Shown here: positions 46,237 to 57,434 of the stretch, one piece after another
How positions within the stretch are numbered: position 1 is the stretch's first letter
Layout of the letters: every line of letters begins with the position of its first letter
NCBI GenBank assembly: GCA_019426215.1
Contig: CM033392.1
Coordinates: 34,454,814 to 34,518,813 of the forward strand
Reading direction: 5' to 3'
Source of the DNA: Buddleja alternifolia
Lineage: Eukaryota > Streptophyta > Magnoliopsida > Lamiales > Scrophulariaceae
Length of the DNA: 64,000 bases
Made by a program: the position numbers and the translations under genes
The notes under the pieces: model-generated
Told to the model about the DNA's origin: nothing
Databases searched by the model: none
The model's input: the letters and a program-made list of their open reading frames with translations, nothing else

Positions 46237-46440
46237 GGACTCCTTTGGTATCCACTATAGGATTTTCGAAGAGAAATTATACTTGAGATAAAACACTATT
46301 CATAAGAAAACCATCTATGATAATAAGACGTTTGGTACCATTTAATATTTAATAGGAAAATTTGTTTGGTATCTTATATAAAATGCATGATAATAGTTAA
46401 ATTTCAACTCTGCCCTTGGTATAGTAAATCGCATCAACAA
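46237..46440 (+). mobile_element. Possible Harbinger-like left terminus
   Basis: GGACTCCTTTGGTATCCAC follows TAA (46234-46236), as in PIF/Harbinger ends (GG...TTTGG, TAA/TTA duplication). Further tttggta words occur at about 46331 and 46357. I did not find the matching inverse end to the right, so the extent of the element is unknown. Confidence 0.35.
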
Positions 46441-47061
46441 TGGAGTGAAGGACCCATTACACGCACTTCACTTTTACATAAAAATCTGAATGAGATTTTC
46501 CTCCACCCCCATTCACAGTATCGAAAAACACTAGAAAGCTCCTGATTCGCATCTGACTGGGAAAACTCTCCACGCTTCCTACATCGTAACGAGAAAACGA
46601 CATTTACAAGTAAGTATCTCTTCATTGATTCCTTCAATTGTAACTTTTTGAAGCTCATTCTCTATCCTCAATTTGCATAATTGTTTATCAAATATTGACT
46701 GATTTACGTTAGGTATAGATTTTTTTAGGTTTAGTATTGAGCATCGATATAATAAACTCGATTAGTGTAAGCCCAATCTATTGTGTATTCATTTAACCTG
46801 ATTAAGGCAACTCAGTAATAGTTCTTATTTGACTAAGTCTAAGGATTTAACTTGTGTAAAGAGCATGTTCTTTGAATTTCATATTCTGTATTGAAGTGTT
46901 TGTTGATGCGAATATGTTTTTTTGTTTAATGTGTGATGTTGTTTTTAATGTGTTTCGTGTGGACCAATGTTTTTATTTGTATGCCCAAATTTTGAAGTTT
47001 GTCAAAGAACCTACCCTTTGTGCCAGAATTGGTTAATTAATACATTGCATATCTTTGTAGA

Positions 47062-47484
47062 ATGCGGACCAGTAGTGTTGGTTCTGCGCGTAGTAGAGGC
47101 AGCAGCAGCCATTATGCCTAATTTATTGTGAATAAGAAAACTGACTAATGTGGATATGGCCATCATCTAATTATGCAGGCCTCTTTGACTAGAACGAACC
47201 TTGATAGGAGTTTTAAGGCATGCCCTGTACGAGGCGTAAGTGTTAAGTACCTCTTACTTGTTCCTGTTTATTTTGCATTTCTCATTAAATAAAAAGTATT
47301 GATGAGAATCGTAAACCTATAAAAAATTCACTATTACTGACAGGGGACTAATTGCGATAAGGTGTTTTTCTAGATTGATGATGAAATTCCTCCTCGAACT
47401 CTACTAATTATTAGAGATTTAGAAGAACATGCTCGTGTAGTGGAACATAGAATGATGCATTATACGAACAGGTATCAGACAATG
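47062..47484 (+). pseudogene. GRF-type zinc finger protein remnant
   Basis: Two exons join in phase. Exon 1 is 47062-47235, from ATG with a Ser/Arg/Gly-rich start. The intron 47236-47343 has GT and AG ends. Exon 2 is 47344-47484, followed by another GT. Together they show the zf-GRF pattern: CGYGHH, a TRTNLDRSFKACP segment, then TNCDKVFF and IDDEIPPRTLL. Two stops lie in exon 1. A TAG at 47371-47373 stands exactly where the family's conserved tryptophan (FFW) belongs, so the copy is dead. GRF fingers bind single-stranded nucleic acid in some proteins; the small plant proteins of this kind are mostly uncharacterised. The sequence to its right up to 49,580 shows no further exons that I can support. 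Confidence 0.7.
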
Positions 47485-47487
47485 GTA

Positions 47488-49582
47488 TGTGTTGCTGCAT
47501 TACCTTGCATTATTGTGCTTACGTGTCTAATGTCCTATTGCCTGAACAAGGTGGGAGCCATTAAATCACCTGGTTGTAAGTTGACACTAGGCTATATGCA
47601 TTCAATTTGATGTATATGTTTTCATTGTTTTGAGAATGCATCTAAGATGTTAATCATACTACTGTAATTCCTTAGCCATATGAAGTGTAATTTTGGTTTT
47701 GTTAAGACATATATGATGTTGTTAAGTGACCAGGTATTTGTAATTTTTGGGTCAATTTGTTTTAGCCCCTTGTGTGTGAGCTGTATAAATGCTCTTTTTG
47801 TAACCATGACCATGGTTAAATTTTGTTAAATATAATGATCAGTTATGATTAAGTTTATATTATACTCTGTTGGCCTTTTTTTATGTATATTATGTTTTTG
47901 TGTATTTATTACAAAACTATCATTGAAAAAATATTACCATAAAAAAGACTGCCCAAGTAAAAATTAGCATCATTTTTCTTATCTGAATCATTAAAAAGGT
48001 AGTAATGATATAAACCATGTTAAGTATAAACAACTGATAGCTATTTTTATGTACATAGGAAGTTCCCTGAACTAAAAAATGGATAACATCCAATGTTTTG
48101 CAGTTTCAATAAATCTTATGGGATTACAAAGTTGCATAAGTTTTATTCATATGATTTACATGACACTGTGTATCATTTCATCTATAGAAACATCTGGTTT
48201 AGGTGATTGAGTACTTAAAGTGTTGAATTGAGTTTATAAAAGTGTTTTGTGCCGTAGTATATTTTTCAAGGTCTGCTTTTGCATAAACAGGATCTTATTT
48301 GGATGAGACCCACATATAGACCCCACTTTTGAGCATGCTTTTGATTAACAAAATGTGTTACATGTCATTTTTCATTAATATTCTCTATATTACTTTGATG
48401 ACATCTATTTTCACATACATCCACCTGCCTATTATGTAAAAGTTGCTTACTTCCATATGTTGCATTTTTCGAACTTTTTTCTACTAAATAGGTGTATGTT
48501 TCAAATTTTACCGTTGCATTTTTAGCTCTGACCATCAGCTTACATGACACATTCCTAATTTAGTTGCAGAGTATTTGTTACAACTTCTAGATGCATATTT
48601 TATTAAAAACACCTAATTGCCCATGTGGCTTAATAAGTCCCCCTCTATTTCTACCACCAGATACCTTATATTTGCACATGTGTGAATAAATTTGTATATA
48701 GGGGATCCTCTAGATACAGTACTTTATAATTGGCCAATAAGATAATCTTACCACAGGAGAGTAAATGAAAAATCTTTTTGAGTGTGGTAGATAAGGATAT
48801 GTTTTAATTAAAAGTGACAGTGTGATGTGTTGAGATGAGACCCTTACCCTGCCATTTGTCCCTAAGATCTTTTTTAGGGAGCTTTGACAATGGTATTTTC
48901 AGATTTTCTGTAATTGATCGATCAATATTTACACAACCATAAAATGTTTGATCATTTAAAAATGTTTTTCATTAATACTCAAATTCAATATGAGAGCAAT
49001 AAATTGGTAGTGAACAGTAATATATTTATATCATATGTTTTCAAATTATAAGGTGGCAAGCTTGGTTATTGAATGCAGAAATCTGTATTATATAACTGGT
49101 GCAGATTGTTTTGTCTTCCACAATAAATGAAGTATTTATTCCATAAATACAACACTAAAGATAGTTTTCATTTTTATACATACAATTAGAATGTATTCAA
49201 TGCACTGATGGTGTAAAAATCTACCCATATCAAGTGTTTGATTTCACTGTTTCAGCTCATTTAATCCCTTAGCCATAAATGAAGTATTTATTCCATATCT
49301 ATAGGTCTGCCCAGAAAATTTCCAAAATATACACATACAGTGAGTCTGTATTTAATGGTTATTCTGTTGTACAGTGGTTTCAAGAATAGGAACCTGATAT
49401 GGAAGATTCAGTTTAATTCATATATTGTAGCCAAAAGAATGTCATTCATTTCAGTAAATGGATGCAGTTTATTGTCTGAAATTCCAGTACTTATACAGTG
49501 GTACAAACTTTCTATTTCAACAACTCATTCATCAACCTTTGAGGCACATTTTTACCAATATCCTCCAACCATTACATTAAAA
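47488..49582. other. Noncoding stretch between the GRF and Myb/SANT remnants
   Basis: A/T-rich, intron- or intergenic-like, with no domain similarity on either strand and no clear repeat. Two related short words (ataaatgaagtatttattccat) occur near 49125 and 49276. Confidence 0.5.
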
Positions 49583-50527
49583 ATGCCTCCAATGGTTTGG
49601 CCACAATCTGCTTTTCTGTATGATGACTTGTTTACGGCTGAAATTGATAGTACTTTCATCAATCGTTTGGTCGATCAATCCATGTGTGGGAACTTTTGAG
49701 TAGGGCTAATAACTCACTTGCGATTGAGGTCATACAGTAGATCATATCAACTCAGTTTGGGAAACTGTTCACTTTCCTTGATTGCAAAAGACATGCGAAA
49801 AAAGTTCAAAAAAGGCATCGGGTTTTCAACTGGCTTGTAAACATGGTTGGTGTCTTGCTTGATCAGACCACAAATACCATCATAGGGGATGCCTTTGTGT
49901 GGGATCACATCTGCAAGGTATATTTTTTTACAATAAACCATTTTTTCACTTAAAATTTCTTCCATTTTCTATCGTTACTACAAAGAACTTAACGAAATGT
50001 GTAGGAACAACCCTTCGCTTATGCCTATATGATAGACGGTGATCCCAAGTGGCGTGAGTTGCAAATAAATTTGTACGACGCTCCAAACTCCCCCCCAGCT
50101 TTTTATCAATAACATTAACAATATTTCTTCTACCGATGACAAAAATGAGACGTTTATTGTGCAAAATGGGGGAGTGATGTTTGGACCAATCATACAGGGT
50201 CTCCCCGTCTATGACGATCCATCGAGTGAAACTGATGATCCTCTCAATCTTCCATTTGAGCCTGTTGTTAATGTGTTGTCTGAAGACACGTTTAGCTCGG
50301 ACACTAACTTTTGGAAGGATGTTTACAAAGGTTTTGCGAAGGACACAGGTTCAGAAACTTTTGGAGACAACTATGATGGAGGCAAATTTCTAAATGATGA
50401 AGCAAATGTCAACCTGCCAGAGAAGGAAGATTTTCAAACTCCATCTCCAATCAGTTCCATCAAAAGCATTGCAGATTTCGTCAGCCCGAGTTCATCCGAC
50501 TCTAGCTCTCCAACCTTCGGGCCCTGA
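49583..50527 (+). pseudogene. Myb/SANT-like DNA-binding domain protein remnant
   Basis: Exon 1 starts at ATG 49583 (MPPMVWPQSAFLYDDLFTAE). It has a stop after CGNF at about 49697 and frameshifts to 49880, then returns to a good frame ending GDAFVWDHICK at 49917. An intron with GT and AG ends (49918-50004) follows. Exon 2 resumes in phase with EQPFAYAYMIDGDPKWRELQ. The pattern VWDHI..NPFA....GDPKWREL matches the Myb/SANT-like domain of plant proteins related to Harbinger ORF1. After a shift in a C/T run near 50090, an acidic, serine-rich C-terminal part (50159-50527) follows to a TGA. Such domains bind DNA; in Harbinger transposons the relative helps the transposase bind the ends. Confidence 0.65.
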
Positions 50528-51277
50528 ATTTCATTCTTCGTACCCAGTCTATAAATATATATTGGTTAGTTTTCATGTCTTAATAGTTGCATGGATTTTG
50601 AATGGCATGTTTGAAGTTGCTGTTTTGGGATAAGTAAGTTTGCTTTGGAATTAATGTTGTAGATGCATGGTTGCCATAGTATGGAACATGATTTTCCTTG
50701 CTTCTGTTTTGCAACTGCATAAGCAAGGTCAGCTATGTAATCATTTCAGTGCACTATGGCTGAAGTTGATGGTGGTTAATTAATGAAACATTGTATGATT
50801 TTAAGTTTTCCTACTCTTATTTGAAAATGCCATGTGGGTCATGAGTTCCATTACTATGGATGTTATTTTTAACTTCCTATAGTTTTGTCAATAATTCATT
50901 TGCAGTAAAGTTAACATTCAATACCATGTGTTCAAACTTGGATTTTGCCGCATGTGATCTAATTTTTTGTTTTTTAGTGTCACATGCAAGTCTTGTGAAG
51001 TGAGCTTTTTATTTGTAACTGGAATTGTACTTGGAAAGACCTTCACATTTGAAAGTGAAGGGGGGTTTTATTTTTTGTAATCATACTATTTTGAACTATT
51101 GCACTATTTAAATTTTATACGTATATAACGGATTGTAATATGGGTAACTTAGTGTAACTTATTTCAAACAAATTAGTCCAAATCAATTACTAACAAAACT
51201 ATTAACACACACTATATTATTTAATAAAAAAATGCGGTGTCTAATTTCAATTCTTGAAAAAAAAATGGCAACAAGTT

Positions 51278-51490
51278 TATTTTACATTTGAAATTGCATT
51301 AGACCCGGATAAGTTGGTTCACTTATGCATAGTTTACGCCGTGCGTTATTTCACATTTGAAATGGCATTACATGGAGATGAATCGGTTCGCTTTATACAA
51401 AGTTTACGTGGCGCTATGTTTTACATTCAAAATTGTATTATACCGAGAGGGATTGGTATAGTATTATACAAAGTTTACGTGGCGCTATGT
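51278..51490 (+). repeat. Three tandem units of about 70 bp
   Basis: Units share acatttgaaat (or acattcaaaat) and agtttacgycgtgcg/agtttacgtggcgctatg; starts of the shared word are at 51284, 51353 and 51423. Units 2 and 3 are the most alike. Confidence 0.8.
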
Positions 51491-51582
51491 TTTGGATTTG
51501 TTTTAGTTTATCTCCTACAGTTGGTGTCTACTCCAATTACACAGCTAGATAAATTTTTGTCTTTAAATTTTGTGTACCAGTT

Positions 51583-51740
51583 TAGCTTCCAAATGCAGGT
51601 TATGCAACATATGGATTTTTAGAGGTAATTTTTTGTGTACCAATATTGATCCATATACTTTTAGCTTCCAAGCAAAGGTTATGAAACATATGGATTTTTA
51701 GAGGGAATTTTTTTGTGTACCAATATTGATCTATATACTT
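51583..51740 (+). repeat. Two tandem units of about 79 bp
   Basis: Both begin tagcttcca and contain acatatggatttttagagg and gtgtaccaatattgat; starts at 51583 and 51662. Confidence 0.85.
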
Positions 51741-51954
51741 TTGATAAAGATGTATGAGGCAAAACTAATACTATTTTAATAGGATAATTGTCATTTTATT
51801 TGCTGTCAGATTTGTTTAGGTAGATACAAAATTGCACCATGTTATGTTTTGGGATATAAACCATTCGAACCATTTTTAATACATCTTCGAAAAGACTTCA
51901 CAACTTGGGTTGACCACAACTACATACTTTTGTATTGCCAGATTCAGGCTCATA

Positions 51955-53029
51955 ATGTTTGGAAATAGATATGATGTTCTGAACTTCTTCAAGGTCCTGT
52001 TTGGGCCGACGTGGGAACAACATATGGTAAAATGTAAAAAGCGTTGTTTGGAAAATTAAAAATTATCTATCTGCAATTGTAAAATAGTATGGAAGAATGT
52101 AAGGAAATTTATTATTTCCCCTGTTTTGAATTTGCTTTGTAAGTAGGCTTTACCCCCTCTTTTTATGGCATGGGCTAACGCATCTATTGGAGATCCATTT
52201 ACCATACACACACAGCGGGGAGCAACGATTTTCACGCTACAAGAAATTAGCGGTGGCAACCTTGGCCTTTCCAACAATGAGTGGCAACAGTTTATTTCAG
52301 CCAACGATATTCACAAAACTTATGTGTTGGTTTTCATGCACCGGGGAAATTGCACTTCCATGTTAAATTTTCCACCAAACTGCTGTTTCAATAGAAAGTG
52401 ATGATGAACAGCATGACAATGTAGGTAGTTTCATTTTCCTGGTGGTTAATTCAGAAGTGATACAGTATAGAGTACTAAATGACAAAATAATTTTTCCAAT
52501 GAGGCAATATATAACATCTATTTTATCCACAATTAATGTGTAGATGCAACTGATGATAATGAAGAAGATGTGGACATAATAGATGTCGGTGACTATCCTG
52601 AGCATGAAGGTGATGATGAAGTCGAAAGAGTCAAAATTTTCAAAGTCCACGTACCCTGCTCCAGTGGCTATAATTATCGGCATGCACGCTTAGCTAGATT
52701 GGTATGTAAAAATTAATTTCTTATAGTTGTTCTTCAAAATTTCAGTCAGTTCAATTTGATTTATATTTCTTCTTATAAAATGGTTTATAATACACAAATC
52801 AATGGCAGAGCCTCCCATCTCGTGCGTTGATGGCCTATAATCTATTGGATTTTACTTTGGCCAATTTGAAAGTACCGGCCATTTCACAGCAAATATGGAG
52901 TGTCAATTTGAAATAGATTAGTCAGTTTGATCAGTCAGGCACAGAAAGTCCAAAAACATTTGCACTAAAAGAGGGGTGATTGGAATTTGCAAATGCAAAT
53001 AAAATCAGAGGTGGTGACATTTGCTAAGG
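51955..53029 (+). pseudogene. B3-domain protein remnant (REM-like), two B3 domains
   Basis: A first exon-like piece (51955-52026) encodes a REM-type B3 beginning (FFKVLFGPTWEQHM) followed by a GT. A second piece (about 52165-52400) has the second half of a B3 domain (GNLGLSNNEWQQFISANDI, then a VLVF strand). An acidic linker near 52560-52620 leads to the second domain (KIFKVHVPCSSGYNYRHA), an intron with GT and AG ends (52702-52808), and SLPSRALMAYNLLDF. In the same phase comes FALKEG, a stop in place of a conserved Trp, then LEFANANKIRGGDIC. There it ends at the LTR of the SIRE element. Stops and a frameshift make it a pseudogene. B3 domains bind DNA in plant transcription factors. Confidence 0.7.
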
Positions 53030-53030
53030 A

Positions 53031-54694
53031 TGTGATACTAAATCACTAGAAGAGTTCTGTGTGAGTCTACCAAGTGATGAAGTTGAAGATCATGCGTCTG
53101 AAGGAACAGTAAAGATAAAGATTAGTCTCAAGCGTCCGTCAAACGCTAAAAGACTATCCCAGGTTACGAACTCAGCGCTCAAGATTTGTTATGGACCTTA
53201 GACCAAGTACTTAACACTAAGTCAATGATAGAATTCAGAGTGAGTCTATCAAAGATAAAGTGAAAGCTCAAGCGTCTAAAAATCGGGCAAAGATCATGAC
53301 CTTTCTCGAGCGTCTGATTAACAAAGAAGGCTACTTTCAAAAAGCCTAAACTCCAAAGGCTCAAGCGTCTAGTTCTCCAAGCGTAACCTGAAGATTCAAA
53401 TCCAAGTTATCAAAGATGCATGAATCAACGGAAATTATTCCCAAACGGAAATAAGACAAGATGCATCAAAAGTCGGATAAGTGCTATTAAAATATAAGCA
53501 CTACAACTTATGGGCAAGCCATATCTTTGACCGAGACTGTCAGATTTATGAAACCAAGACCATGCCTAACCAATTAAATATACCCAAAGTTAGGATTGTC
53601 AGAACTCATGGAATGTTTAGGGAAACGAGATTCCTAACCGTGTCCAACGGACAAAATCTCAAAACAACCTATAAATACCCTTTTCAGCAAAAGTGACAAA
53701 GAGTAATACATATAGATAAACATCTGGACGTAAAAACAAGAAAAAGGCCCAAAACTTTGCTGAATTTATTTGAGAGAAAAAGCTTCTAAACTCCAGAGCC
53801 GAAATCCTTTAAGCTTCTCAAATACATTCCTAAACAGTCACCCATATTTCAAACCTCTTTTTAAGAAGAACCTACACTACTATTGAGATATCTCCAAGTT
53901 GTTTGAACTTTCCAAAAACAAACAAACCCGTGACCAAAACCATCAACACCTTTCATCTTAGTGAGAAAGCTTGTTGACTTACAAGCAATATTTTTGTGTA
54001 AAAGAAGCTTGTGGAAGAAGATCTCTATTGGAGCTGAAATCTGTGTGACCAAGGAGTTCCGAGATCAAGCGTAACTTGCACCATTTCTGAGTGAAAGAAG
54101 CAAGAGGATAGAAGATCTTTAGTGGAGCTGAAATTTGTGTGACCAAGGAGTTCCGAGATCATATCCAATCTCCCTCTATTTTGTAGAAGTCTCTGTGTGA
54201 CTCTCCGATAATCTTCATAGTGGAAAACCTCCCTGATAAAAGGAGAAGAAGGACGTAGCTGAGATTACATCACCCAGTGAACCTTATAAATATCCTGTGT
54301 CATTTACTGCTTTAACTATTTACTGTTTTATTGCTTTACTATTCATATTGCATATATTTTGATAAAGTTTTAAAACAACTACGCGACTACTTTTGATTAA
54401 CAAACCGAACGCTAAGCTATAAAATACTTCCGCTGTGCTAACCCTGATTTAGTGACTAAACTCTTCCCTACTTTGGTAAGCGTTGAAATCACCAAGTCTA
54501 AGTTAACTTTTCCCAAGCGCCTGAAACTAGCGCTCAAGTCATTATCTCTCAAGCGCCGCACCCAGCGCTCAAAGCTTTCCGAGCGTTCAAATATTTCAAA
54601 GTGATACGAATTTTTAGAAGTCGAAAAAGACTTCAGGGTCTACTCAACCCCCCCCCCCCTTCTAGACCCTTTCGTATACCACTTGGGACCAACA
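53031..54694 (+). mobile_element. 5' LTR of SIRE-type copia element H
   Basis: The right end, gggaccaaca, directly precedes the PBS. The left end is placed at TGTGATACTAAATC (53031, possibly 53033) because B3-like coding stops there. TATA box at 53668-53680. The LTR is dense in aagcgtc/agcgctcaag words, which also occur through the element's coding region and tail. A run of 10 C lies near 54650. The 3' LTR is not in the window. Confidence 0.75.
53668..53680 (+). promoter_or_regulatory. TATA box of the SIRE LTR
   Basis: cctataaataccc, the same core as in the LARD LTRs; a likely promoter for element H. Confidence 0.6.
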
Positions 54695-54696
54695 AG

Positions 54697-54708
54697 TGGT
54701 ATCAGAGC
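54697..54708 (+). other. Primer binding site of element H, initiator tRNA-Met
   Basis: TGGTATCAGAGC, a perfect copia consensus, two bases after the LTR end. Confidence 0.9.
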
Positions 54709-54818
54709 GGTTGAAGTTGAAACCTAAGCGTTTCCAAGCGTAACTGCTTGTTCAGATCTATTTTTTTAAAAAAAATAATAAAAAAATATAGTCGCTTTAA
54801 AATTACTTTAAACTTTTC

Positions 54819-57002
54819 ATGGCATTGTCTAAAGTTCCCAAGTTGACCGAGTCAAATTATGATTCATGGAAGGTCAAAGCGTTTACTTATTTGTGTTCAT
54901 GTGGTGATGAAATGTGTGATATCATTTCAGATGGGCCAATCAAAATATACAAAGTTATCACCAGAGCGCCCGAAGCCACAGAAGAAACACCTGACGATTA
55001 TGTGGAGAAGCCCAAACAAGAATGGTCCACCGATGAGCGTCGACGAGCCAATCTAGACAATGTCGATCGGAATGCGTTATACACAGCCATTGGTGACAAT
55101 GACAACTTATTCAACAAATTCAAATCATGCAATACAACTAAAGAAATTTGGGATAAGTTGGCTACTATTTGTGGTGGCTCAGCACAAATCAAGGAAAACA
55201 AATTATCAATTGCCAAAGAAAAATTCAACGGATTCAAGATGTTATCCAATGAGACACTAGAACAATTACACATGAGATTTACAACTCTTGTCACAGAATT
55301 AACATCTTTGGGCATGGAACTACAAAATCGGGAAATGGTCGTCAAAATCTTCAGAAGTCTCCCGAGTAGATTCCTTATGAAAACAACTGCAATGAGAGAA
55401 TCAAACAATCTGGATAGTCTAACTCCAGAAGATGCTTTTTCAGAACTCAAGGCATTTGAGTTTGAGTTGAATACGGCCAGCGATGCAGTGAGCAGTCCAG
55501 TAATTGAATCTGGAGCGCTAATGGCACAATCAAAGGAAAATCCAGTAGTAAAGGAAAGGCTTCAGATATAAGTGAGGAAGAAGAACTAGCGCTTCTAAAA
55601 AGATTCAGAAAGTTCTTGAAATATGAGAAGAAAGGAAACAGTCTTAAACATCCAGGACAAAATCAAGTGCATGTTCAAAATCTACAACAATATCAAACGC
55701 CTCACTATCCTGCACCTTTCTCTCCAACGCCAATTCAGCATCAAGCGTCTTCTCAGCAAGACCTCTCAGCGCCAGTGGTTCCAAAACCACGATTTGCAAG
55801 ATTAACAAATGAACAAAAGATGAAAATAAATCTTTGTTATAATTGCAGGAAACCAGGGCATTTCCAAGTTAATTGCCCATATCCGAATGTGTCTAAACCT
55901 ACAAAGCAAGACCAAGCACACAGAAGTCAATTCAGGAATAATCTAAGGCAACAAGGATTGCTAGCAGAATCAGAACCATTTTACACTCCTGAAGAGGACT
56001 TGGAATCATCAGATGAAAGCAGTGATGATGAGCCTTCAAGCGACTCAGCATTCATTTGTCTTATGGCAAGAGATGATGAAGAGTCTGACGACTCGCTATC
56101 TGAGGTAACCACTGAATTATGTCATCCCCTTTCTTATGATGAATTACTTGACAAAGTAAAAGAATATTATAATGATTGTCAAGAAGCCGCAAAATTATTT
56201 CAAAATCACCTTTACATCATCTCAGCGCTCAAGAGCGACAAAGTGACGCTCAAAGCAGAGTTGCAAATTCAGCAACAGTGCATTGAGAAGAACCAATCGC
56301 TTGAGAGTGAAATTATTCAATTAAAAGGTGATATTGATTGCTAAACTTGCTAACTCATAGCAGCTTATCTCATCATTATCAAAAGCTTCTAGAACGCTAG
56401 ATAATGTGACTGAAGTAACCAGAGCATTTGGTGAAAAGACCGGTTTAGGTTGTAATAAATCTGGTCACAAAACCAAAGCGTCTGTGGTTATGTCAACCAA
56501 CAGAGGAAAAGGTGTAACCTTTGTTGAAGAAAGCTCAAACAGACAAACGCTGAATGAGACTCAGAATATTGGTATGAGATCAAATGAAAAAGCTAACACT
56601 GGCTCAGTCAAAGAAAAGACCAAAGTAAATGATCTACAAAAGAAAGTATATCCAAGCGCTCGAAGGGCTAAGGAAAAACCTTCTACAAGTAAATCAAACG
56701 CTAAGCGTCTAGCACCAAAAGTGCATCCTAAGCCAATATCAAGGAAATACCAATGTCAATATCCGCAAAGATCTAGATCATATTATCGACACTATGATAA
56801 CCATGATTATGATTGTGATTATTCCTATTATCAAGGATATTACCATACACCTAAAGAGCACACACAACACAAACCGAAACCCAAAAAGGCCAATCTTCCC
56901 AAAATGAAGACAAGGCAAATGTGGGTTCCGAAGATTCTAATTCAGACTAACGTTACTAACAAAGAAGGACCCAAAACAAAATGGGTACCTAAGAAGAATT
57001 AG
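54819..57002 (+). pseudogene. SIRE-type gag, frameshifted
   Basis: Gag begins at ATG 54819 (MALSKVPKLTESNYDSWKVK). The gag domain covers about residues 1-215 (IWDKLATICGGSAQIKENKL, EMVVKIFRSLPSRF). A frameshift near 55540 moves the reading to the frame that ends at 56344. That frame has an intact CCHC zinc knuckle, CYNCRKPGHFQVNC, at about 55837-55878, and an acidic region. A stop and a shift later, the frame 56406-57002 carries the basic, Tyr/His-rich C-terminus ending with TKWVPKKN, a signature of the SIRE lineage. The product would form the particle and bind RNA; the breaks prevent a full-length protein. Confidence 0.85.
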
Positions 57003-57434
57003 AACCGCCCTTTGAATGCAGGTACCTAGAGCCAACACCGATACCTCAATTTGGTACATAGATAGTGGGTTGTCGAGACATATGACTGGATCAAAGGATC
57101 TCTTGATCAACTATCGTGCAACCAATGGTCCTCAAGTTATATTCGGTGATAATTCTAAAGGTAAAACTAAAGGTATAGGTATCATGCATAGGGGGAACAT
57201 CATGATCAATGATGTATACTATGTTGAGGGTCTTAAACATAATCTCCTAAGCATAAGTCAATTTTGTGATAAAGGCTTTGAAATTAAATTTTCTAGTGAC
57301 TTGTGCGAGATAATCGATGTTAAGACAGATCTACTAAATTAAAAGGAAGAAGAACAAACAATGTATACTTAGTAGATTGGGATTCAACATTAGATAACAA
57401 CCCTACATATTTCGTAGCTAAGAATCAAAATGAA
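57003..57434 (+). pseudogene. SIRE protease, frameshifted
   Basis: The catalytic segment is YIDSGLSRHMTG (from about 57055). A serine triplet DSG is kept; relatives usually have DSGCSRHMTG. The frame ends at 57342, and the following integrase frame is in another phase. Confidence 0.8.

Larger units (their letters stand above)
50528..51840. other. Noncoding stretch with two small tandem repeats
   Basis: No gene is seen. It contains three ~70-bp units at 51278-51490 and two ~79-bp units at 51583-51740. A 122-codon ORF across the first repeat (51254-51622) is a product of the repeat and low complexity. Confidence 0.5.

Noticed and set aside
51254..51622. 122-codon ORF, partly repetitive and hydrophobic
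   Set aside because: It is generated by the three ~70-bp DNA repeats at 51278-51490; no start context or homology supports a gene.
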